Positions 6,724 to 11,624 of a stretch of 11,624 nucleotides of DNA are shown here, piece by piece. Origin of the DNA: JAHEME01 sp034435035. Its GTDB lineage: Bacteria > Chloroflexota > Anaerolineae > Aggregatilineales > UBA3940. Each line of letters opens with the position of its first letter. Position 1 is the stretch's first letter. The translations under genes and the position numbers were made by a program. Location of the stretch: assembly GCA_034435035.1 (NCBI GenBank), contig DAOTXW010000012.1, forward strand, positions 1 through 11,624, in the 5' to 3' direction. The notes beneath the pieces were generated by a model that saw only the letters and a program-made list of their open reading frames with translations, had not been told where the DNA came from and made no database searches.

Positions 6724-8100
6724 TCAGCCCAGCATGGCATCCACCGCGTCGGCCAGCTGCTTGAGGTTGCGGACGGTGAAGACCTCGCTGCACAGCGGGG
6801 CGTAGAGCAGCATGTCGCTGTCGCCGCTGCCCCACTGAGCGGGGAACTCCGGGTTGAGCCAGATCAGCCGCCGGGACCGCCGCCGGATCGTGTCGAAGGC
6901 ATCCAGCCCCGGGTTGCGATAGTTGTTGCGGCCATCGCCCAGCACGATCACCGTGGTGCGGTGGTCGAGCGTCCCCAGATGGTCGGCTGCGAACTGGCGC
7001 AGGCTGCGGCCCAGGTCGGTGTTGTAGTAGCCCGCCGGCAGCCTGGTCAGCACGGATTCCACCGCCTGATCGGGCCGCAGGGTCTTCATCTCGTGGCTGA
7101 CATCCTCCAGATGGTCGATGAAGGCGAAGCTGGTGGTCTTCTGCACCTGATCGCCCAGCTCGTACAGCATCCGCAGGAAGAACTCGGCCACCGGGCGCAT
7201 CGACGTGCTGACATCCAGGAACACGACCAGCCGGGGCTTGAGGCGGCGCTTGCGCAGCCGCAGTTCGACGGGCACGCCGCCGTACTTCAGGCTGGCCCGC
7301 AGCGTGCCTTTGGCGTCCAGCTTGCCTTCCTTGCCGCGCTTCTGGCGCAGGGCGGCGCGGCTGCGCAGACGGGCCGCCAGCCGCCGCACCTGATCGCGCA
7401 GCACATCCATCTCGGTTTCGGAGAGCGCGCTGAAGGGGCGGTTCATCAGGTCGTGGGCGTTCTGGCGCTGCTCGTGGTATTCCTCGACCTGGTTCTCGTG
7501 GATCTCGCGTCCGGCGACCTGCTCCAGCTGCTCGCGCACGCCGTCCATATTCTGGGCGACCTGCGCCTGCATCTCGGCGATCGTCTGCGGATCCATGCCG
7601 TGCTCGGCCAGCCACTCCCACAGCATCTCCAGCAGCTGCGGCAGGCGATCCCAGCCCAGCAGGCGCTGCATCCGGCGGGCATACCAGCGGGCCTGCTGGC
7701 GCGAATCGGCGCTGTCGATGCCGGCGCGCTCGGCCAGCTCCCGCAGTTCCTGCTCGGAGGGAGGGTTTCCGTTCAGCAGCCACTGCATCAACGCGGACAG
7801 GTCGCCGGCCAGCTCCTCCAGCGCCTGCTGGAGCAGGTCCTGTTCCTCCGGCGACAGCTCGGCGGCGGGGTTGAGCAGAGGCGGCACGCCGACGCCGAAG
7901 TACATCGGGAACAGTTCATCAAAGGTATCGAGATCGCTCTGGTCCTTCACCAGCGTGGCACGCAGGGCCAGCCGGAACGGCTCGCGGTCGCGCACGCCCA
8001 GATGCGTGATCGCCCGCCAGGCGTCGCCGCTTTCGGCCACCGAGACGCGCACGCCGGAGGCTCGCAGCCCGGCCACGAAACGCGCGATGCGTTCTTCCAT
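6724..8100 (-). CDS. VWA domain-containing CoxE-like protein
   Basis: This 458-residue soluble protein has a helical N-terminal part (about 1-285) and a C-terminal von Willebrand factor A domain (about 288-458) of the CoxE type. The metal-ion adhesion site is intact: DVSTSM at 296-301 (Asp296, Ser298, Ser300), Thr361 in NTDLG, and Asp389 in LGDGRNN. Such proteins usually work with a MoxR-type AAA+ ATPase in metal-centre or complex maturation; no such ATPase lies in this window. I chose MEERIARFVAGLRASGVRVS as the start (ATG at 8100) because relatives begin this way. An in-frame ATG at 8154 would add 18 residues, but it lies only about seven bases from the predicted transcription start. No clear ribosome site precedes either start. 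The 157-bp gap to the downstream membrane protein gene holds nothing I recognise. Confidence 0.85.
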   Translation of the reverse strand: MEERIARFVAGLRASGVRVSVAESGDAWRAITHLGVRDREPFRLALRATLVKDQSDLDTFDELFPMYFGVGVPPLLNPAAELSPEEQDLLQQALEELAGDLSALMQWLLNGNPPSEQELRELAERAGIDSADSRQQARWYARRMQRLLGWDRLPQLLEMLWEWLAEHGMDPQTIAEMQAQVAQNMDGVREQLEQVAGREIHENQVEEYHEQRQNAHDLMNRPFSALSETEMDVLRDQVRRLAARLRSRAALRQKRGKEGKLDAKGTLRASLKYGGVPVELRLRKRRLKPRLVVFLDVSTSMRPVAEFFLRMLYELGDQVQKTTSFAFIDHLEDVSHEMKTLRPDQAVESVLTRLPAGYYNTDLGRSLRQFAADHLGTLDHRTTVIVLGDGRNNYRNPGLDAFDTIRRRSRRLIWLNPEFPAQWGSGDSDMLLYAPLCSEVFTVRNLKQLADAVDAMLG

Positions 8101-8167
8101 ATCAGGGACCCATCCGATCTGCGGCGAGGGGTCCCCCCGCCGCCCACATTCCACCGGCGTTCAGCGG

Positions 8168-8196
8168 AGTATAGTCAGCGCGGGGCGGCCAGGCAA
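8168..8196 (-). promoter_or_regulatory. sigma70-type promoter for the VWA gene
   Basis: On the minus strand, TTGCCT (8196-8191) and TATACT (8173-8168) are separated by 17 bp. The predicted start near 8161 gives a leader of about 60 bases before the ATG at 8100. A short GC hairpin-like segment (8123-8141) lies in that leader. Confidence 0.6.
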
Positions 8197-8241
8197 CCAC
8201 GGCCTGCTCGCCGGTCGAGGGGGGTGAGGGTCAGGCCCGCC

Positions 8242-10164
8242 TCATTCTTCGCGGAAGGTGCGCAGCGTCTCCAGGTAGTACTCCGGCAGGCCGATGTCGT
8301 AGCGGCGGCCGTCCATCATCAGCCCCAGGAAGCCGTCCTGCCGGCGCAGCCGGTCGAGCGCCGAGGTCAGCTGGAACTCGCCGCGCTCGCGCACGTTGTT
8401 GGCGATGTGCTCCTCCAGGAAGTCGAACAGCTCCGGCTTGATGACGTACTGCCCGAACACGGTCAGGTATTCGCCTTCCGGGATGCCGGGCACGCGCAGG
8501 CTGGTGCGGGCGTAATCCAGCGTCGGCTTCTCGGCGAACTCGGTGACGTTCAGCAGGCGGGCATCCTCCACCCACACGCCGCCCACCGTGCCGAAGTTGG
8601 CGATCATGTCCTGGGGGGTGCGCCGCAGCCCCACCACGCTCAGGCCGTGGCGCGTGTAGGCTTCCAGCAGCTGCCGCGCGCACGACTTCTCCCCGGCGGA
8701 GCGGTACAGGTGATCGCCCAGCATCAGCAGAAACGGCTCGCCGCCGACGGCCTCGCGGGCGCAGTAGACGGCGTGGCCGAAGCCCTCCTGCATAGCCTGG
8801 GTCACGAACGTCACCCGCCGCCCGATCTCCAGGATGCGGTGCGAATACTCCTGGAAGTGGCGCGGCAGCTTGTTGTAGTTCTCGATGGATACCTGCACGT
8901 TGAAGAACGCCCGGAAATCCTCCAGATCGTCTTCCTGCACGATGATGATCACTTCCTCGATGCCCGCCTCCAGCGCCTCCTCGACGATCAGCAGGATGGC
9001 CGGCTTGGCGATGCCGTCGCGGTCGATGATCGGGAACAATTCCTTCTTGGTGGCTTTGGTGGCCGGGAACAGCCGCGTGCCGAAGCCCGCCGCCGGGATG
9101 ACGGCCTTGCGGACGGTGGGGCCGGGCTGCAGGGTGAGCGTATAGGCCGTCAGCCCCAGATCGCGCTCCAGGATCTCGATCACCGCCTGCTGATCGGCGC
9201 GGCCCCGGGCCAGGAACTGGGCCGTGCCGTCCCCCTGTGACCCGACGCCCTTGCCGCCCCAGATGTGGGGGGCAAGCGGCTCATAGCTCAGGACGCGGTG
9301 CAGCACCGGCGCGGTCAGCTCCTCCGGGCAGGCGGGCGTGGCATAGCGGTCGAAGAACGCCTGCGCCTCGCCCATCAGCAGGCCCAGACGCTCGGCGTCG
9401 CCCGCCTCCAGCGCCTCGATGGCCTGGCTGACGATGCGGCGGTTGATCGGCCCCAGCAGTTCCTGCACGCCCTTCTCGACCTCCGTCTCGGCGAAGGGAT
9501 AGCAGCGGTTGAGCCGCTTGAGGATCTCCATCGTGTCCTTCTGGGAGCCGAGATCGACGATCACAAAGTGCAGATCGCCGCCGACGCGCAGCTCAGCCGT
9601 CTCCAGGTGGTCGCCGTCGAAGGTCATCAGCACCGGGCGGCTGCCGAAGGCGCAGCCCTGATCCATGCGCCCGCAGCGCGAGGGGGTGGTGATCTCGCCC
9701 TGATAGGCCACCTCCATCTCGCCGCGGATGGTCATCTTCAGATCGTAGACGCGGTTGAAAGCCCGCGCCGCCAGCACGCTGATGGCCGCGCTGGAGGACA
9801 GCCCCTTCTTGATCGGCAGGTCGGTGCGGGTGTTGTCGATCACCAGGCCGCGCACATGGTAGTTGGTGAGCACCTGGTAAGCCACCCCGGCGATGTAGCT
9901 CCAGAAGCCGCCCTTCTGGGCCTCCTCCAGCAGGGCGCGCGGCTCCATCGGGATGCGGTGCGGGCCGAGCCGTTCGCCGGCGGGCGTGGTGGCGCTCAGG
10001 ATCAGGTGGGTGGGGTGCGGCTCGACCTCGGCGGTGATGCCCTGCTCGGTGCCGGAGATCAGCGTATAGCCCCGCTCAATCTCGGCATTGATGCGGCGGT
10101 AGCCGCCGGCCCAGTCGGAGTGTTCGCCGAACAGGCAGATGCGTCCGGGGACGAAGATCTTCAC
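8242..10164 (-). CDS. bifunctional GHMP sugar kinase / GalU-like nucleotidyltransferase fusion
   Basis: This 640-residue cytoplasmic protein joins two enzymes. Residues 1 to about 345 form a GHMP kinase: GRICLFGEHSDWAGGY (7-22) resembles the galactokinase-type sugar motif, PIKKGLSSSAA (117-127) is the ATP-binding motif 2, Asp168 in GRMDQGCAFG is the likely catalytic base, and KGVGSQGDGTAQF (305-317) is a variant motif 3. Residues 352-640 form a sugar-1-phosphate nucleotidyltransferase of the UTP-glucose-1-phosphate uridylyltransferase type: IPAAGFGTRLFPATKATKKE (356-375), LGDH (482-485), EFAEKP (542-547) and YDIGLPEYYLET (622-633). Together they could turn a free sugar into sugar-1-phosphate and then NDP-sugar. 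The sugar (galactose, a uronic acid or another) is not readable. The GTG start at 10164 has AAGGAG seven bases upstream. An ACT-domain gene lies 85 bp upstream and may be co-transcribed. Confidence 0.85.
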   Translation of the reverse strand: MKIFVPGRICLFGEHSDWAGGYRRINAEIERGYTLISGTEQGITAEVEPHPTHLILSATTPAGERLGPHRIPMEPRALLEEAQKGGFWSYIAGVAYQVLTNYHVRGLVIDNTRTDLPIKKGLSSSAAISVLAARAFNRVYDLKMTIRGEMEVAYQGEITTPSRCGRMDQGCAFGSRPVLMTFDGDHLETAELRVGGDLHFVIVDLGSQKDTMEILKRLNRCYPFAETEVEKGVQELLGPINRRIVSQAIEALEAGDAERLGLLMGEAQAFFDRYATPACPEELTAPVLHRVLSYEPLAPHIWGGKGVGSQGDGTAQFLARGRADQQAVIEILERDLGLTAYTLTLQPGPTVRKAVIPAAGFGTRLFPATKATKKELFPIIDRDGIAKPAILLIVEEALEAGIEEVIIIVQEDDLEDFRAFFNVQVSIENYNKLPRHFQEYSHRILEIGRRVTFVTQAMQEGFGHAVYCAREAVGGEPFLLMLGDHLYRSAGEKSCARQLLEAYTRHGLSVVGLRRTPQDMIANFGTVGGVWVEDARLLNVTEFAEKPTLDYARTSLRVPGIPEGEYLTVFGQYVIKPELFDFLEEHIANNVRERGEFQLTSALDRLRRQDGFLGLMMDGRRYDIGLPEYYLETLRTFREE

Positions 10165-10232
10165 GCGGAGTCTCCTTGGGGGAAAAGCGCATGGCAGATA
10201 GATAGCGGGATCGTCACAGCCGCCGACCCGGT

Positions 10233-10250
10233 ACAGCCGCTGGCGGCTGT
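10233..10250. terminator. 8-bp perfect hairpin at the end of the ACT gene
   Basis: ACAGCCGC (10233-10240) pairs with GCGGCTGT (10243-10250) around a two-base spacer. In practice the loop would open to four or more bases. It touches the last base of the ACT-gene stop codon and lies between this gene and the kinase fusion. There is no U-tract on either strand, so it may attenuate or stabilise the transcript rather than terminate it. Confidence 0.3.
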
Positions 10251-10642
10251 CAGCCGGCGGCTACCCTGTGGCCGAAGCCCTCCAGCGCGGACACAGCCCG
10301 CGCGCGGTCGGCCTCGCGCACCAGCACGTAGGCCGTCTCATAGGCGGAAACGATCAGGATGCTCACGCCGGCCCCGGCCAGCGGGTGGGTGATCGACTCC
10401 AGGATGCCCACCTTCGTCAGGCTGAACTCGCCGGTCACGCAGAAGGCCCGCCAGCCGCGCTCGGCGCTGACGATCGGCGGCGGGTTATCCTCCGGGCAGA
10501 CCACGGTGACCTGCTCGCTGCTGCGGGCGACGGCCCAGAAGTCGCCCTGAGCGGCCCAGGTGGGCACGCCGGCCCACGGGTCGAGGCGCACCACCGCATA
10601 GCGGCCCGGCAGCAGGGTAAGGGTAAGGGGCATCGCAGTCAT
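10250..10642 (-). CDS. small ACT-domain protein (CASTOR-like / ACT_7 type)
   Basis: This 130-residue protein matches in style the small bacterial proteins with two ACT-like halves. The first half begins LTLLPGRYAVVRLDP (8-22) and contains FWAVARSSEQVTVVCPED (35-52). The second begins GWRAFCVTGEFSLTKVGILE (63-82) and continues with GAGVSILIVSAYETAYVLV (90-108), the typical beta-alpha-beta ACT pattern. Such proteins are thought to bind small ligands, often amino acids, and regulate a partner; no ligand is known here. The ATG at 10642 has AGGAGG about ten bases upstream. A second in-frame ATG three codons later is possible but further from that site. It precedes the kinase/nucleotidyltransferase gene in the same direction by 85 bp, so it may be in the same transcript, which does not prove a shared role. 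Confidence 0.75.
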   Translation of the reverse strand: MTAMPLTLTLLPGRYAVVRLDPWAGVPTWAAQGDFWAVARSSEQVTVVCPEDNPPPIVSAERGWRAFCVTGEFSLTKVGILESITHPLAGAGVSILIVSAYETAYVLVREADRARAVSALEGFGHRVAAG

Positions 10643-10694
10643 GGCGTCCGGTCCTCCTGGGCGGCTGTGCGTCGTCGCCAGGCCGCCGCCCCCC

Positions 10695-10723
10695 ATGATA
10701 CGATCACTGCGCCCGGAGGGGAA
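10695..10723 (-). promoter_or_regulatory. weak candidate promoter for the ACT gene
   Basis: On the minus strand TATCAT (10700-10695) is preceded, across 17 bp, by TTCCCC (10723-10718), a poor -35. The predicted start near 10688 would give a leader of about 46 bases containing the AGGAGG. The glycosidase gene has the same -10 hexamer, also followed by G residues. Confidence 0.35.
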
Positions 10724-10736
10724 ATCGCGCGGCGCA

Positions 10737-10822
10737 CCTCACCCCCTCAGTCCCCCGCTCCGCACACGCTGCGAAGCTGCGCGGATCGGGGGAGTCCGGG
10801 CCCGGCGAGGCCGGGGGTGAGG
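10737..10822. repeat. palindromic intergenic repeat element (MITE/REP-like)
   Basis: Perfect 10-bp terminal inverted repeats, CCTCACCCCC (10737-10746) and GGGGGTGAGG (10813-10822), enclose two further hairpins. TCCCCCGCTCCGC (10751-10763) pairs with GCGGATCGGGGGA (10781-10793) at 12 of 13 positions. CCCGGC (10801-10806) pairs with GCCGGG (10810-10815), overlapping the outer right arm, so the two folds are alternatives. The element fills the gap between the secreted-protein gene and the ACT gene. From memory, similar CCTCACCCCC-ended palindromes are scattered through Chloroflexota intergenic regions. It may end transcription of the 10832-11624 gene, since its right arm begins ten bases after that stop codon. 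Confidence 0.65.
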
Positions 10823-10831
10823 TCCAATAGA

Positions 10832-11624
10832 TCACGGCCAGGGATGCCAGCCGCTGTGCTCCGGCTCCAGTACGATCAGCCCGTCCGGCCCGCGCAGATA
10901 GCAGGTGTTGTACTTCGGCGCGGAATTGCACTGGTAGCCCACCGTCAGCGGCAGTTCCGGCGTGGTGGCCCAGCCCAGCCGGTCGCGGGGCGTGATGACC
11001 GATCCCCCGCCGCGCCAGGCCAGCCCGAAGCCGCGCACCGGCTCGATCAGCCCCGGCGGCGGCTCGACCGACGGATCCTCCTCCGGCATCCCCTCGGCCC
11101 AGGCGTCAGCCGTCTGCTCCCAGCGCGGGGAAGCGATGTCGTCGGCGTACAGCGTGAAGATCGCGTCCGTCGCCGCAATCCAGATCATCAGCCCGCGCTC
11201 GAAGCGCTGGTAGACCCCCTGCGATTCCACCGCCGCGTTCTGCGGACAGCCGCCGGGGTCGGGGCTGAAGAACCACGTCAGCGGACAGGTCAGGCGCACG
11301 CTGGCGCTGGCCTGCTCCGTCCGGCCCGCGATCTCCACAAACAGCATGTACTGTCTGGCATTGCGGTCCTCCGGGCGGGTGGGCATCACCTGCGTCCCGG
11401 TCAGCGGCACCGGCTGACAGTCCCCCAGCTGGCCGGTGGGCACCAGACTGCACAGCGTGACCGTCCCGGCGCTGACCTGCCAGGTCAGGGTGATCGGGTC
11501 GCCGGGCGCGGCCTCGGCGGGGGATGCGCTGAACGCGACGATGACGCCCCCGCCCGGCGGGGTGAGCGGGGTGCTCACGCCCGGGATCACGCCGAAGGGC
11601 GAGGCCGGGGTAGCCGTCGGCGCG
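10832..11624 (-). CDS. secreted protein with Thr/Pro linker and Ig-like domain (3' part; 5' end outside window)
   Basis: The frame stays open to the right edge, so the N-terminus is missing; 263 residues are visible. Numbering from the edge, residues 1-26 are a Pro/Thr/Ala linker (APTATPASPFG and on) of the kind found between exported domains. Residues 27-112 resemble an Ig-like/PKD fold (VIVAFSASPAEAAPGDPITL followed by TW). Residues 113-263 hold a module with YQRFERGLMIW (138-148), RGFGLAWR (197-204) and RLGWATTPE (215-223), which I associate with Chloroflexota surface proteins. Six cysteines (58, 69, 113, 126, 232, 241) suggest disulfides and an extracytoplasmic location. The function is unknown. 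The GTG at 11588-11590 could be read as a start, but the upstream codons continue the same linker composition, so it is probably internal. Confidence 0.7.
   Translation of the reverse strand, partial: APTATPASPFGVIPGVSTPLTPPGGGVIVAFSASPAEAAPGDPITLTWQVSAGTVTLCSLVPTGQLGDCQPVPLTGTQVMPTRPEDRNARQYMLFVEIAGRTEQASASVRLTCPLTWFFSPDPGGCPQNAAVESQGVYQRFERGLMIWIAATDAIFTLYADDIASPRWEQTADAWAEGMPEEDPSVEPPPGLIEPVRGFGLAWRGGGSVITPRDRLGWATTPELPLTVGYQCNSAPKYNTCYLRGPDGLIVLEPEHSGWHPWP

Noticed and set aside
6565..9240. Long plus-strand open frame (891 codons) opposite the VWA and kinase/nucleotidyltransferase genes
   Set aside because: It crosses two well-supported minus-strand genes and an intergenic promoter, has a low-complexity Gln/His/Arg/Leu composition and no recognisable motif. 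It is a by-product of high-GC codon usage.
10704..10931. Minus-strand 75-codon frame across the palindromic repeat
   Set aside because: It lies mostly within the non-coding palindrome and the C-terminal codons of the secreted-protein gene, with no ribosome site or motif.

Overview
The window is GC-rich (roughly two thirds G+C by eye) and bacterial. Almost all genes lie on the minus strand. I infer a Chloroflexota bacterium, probably Anaerolineae-like, from three things: a secreted protein with a Thr/Pro linker, an Ig-like domain and a 'QRFERGLMIW' module; a membrane protein built on WWALIP repeats; and a CCTCACCCCC...GGGGGTGAGG palindromic intergenic element. No rRNA, tRNA, CRISPR array or complete mobile element is visible, so the assignment rests on protein style.

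Layout. Bases 1-157 carry a well-formed start of what looks like a tailed-phage prohead protease (strong ribosome site, ATG at 14). It stops making sense at about 121-131, exactly where the stop codon of a minus-strand secreted GH5-like glycosidase (121-1749) lies, so this is a junction of real or artificial origin. Next come a minus-strand VOC ring-cleaving dioxygenase (1872-2831) and, divergent from it, the only complete plus-strand gene, rarA (3077-4381). RarA converges on an EamA-type transporter (4454-5350). Further right, all on the minus strand, are a membrane protein made of 52-residue tandem repeats (5529-6566), a CoxE-type VWA protein (6724-8100), a sugar kinase/nucleotidyltransferase fusion (8242-10164), a small ACT-domain protein (10250-10642), a palindromic repeat (10737-10822) and the 3' end of a secreted protein running off the right edge (10832-11624).

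How the genes relate. Most appear to be separate transcription units with gaps of 70-250 bp. Two of them, the EamA transporter and the VWA gene, share the same promoter shape (TTGCCT, 17 bp, TATGAT or TATACT). The only likely co-transcribed pair is the ACT protein followed by the kinase/nucleotidyltransferase. The window is mostly housekeeping and accessory metabolism.

The most interesting items are: the kinase-first, uridylyltransferase-like-second fusion, a candidate one-protein route from free sugar to NDP-sugar; the phage/glycosidase junction at 121-131; the recently duplicated 156-bp repeats in the membrane protein; and the palindromic element, which has a matching solo end near 8220.
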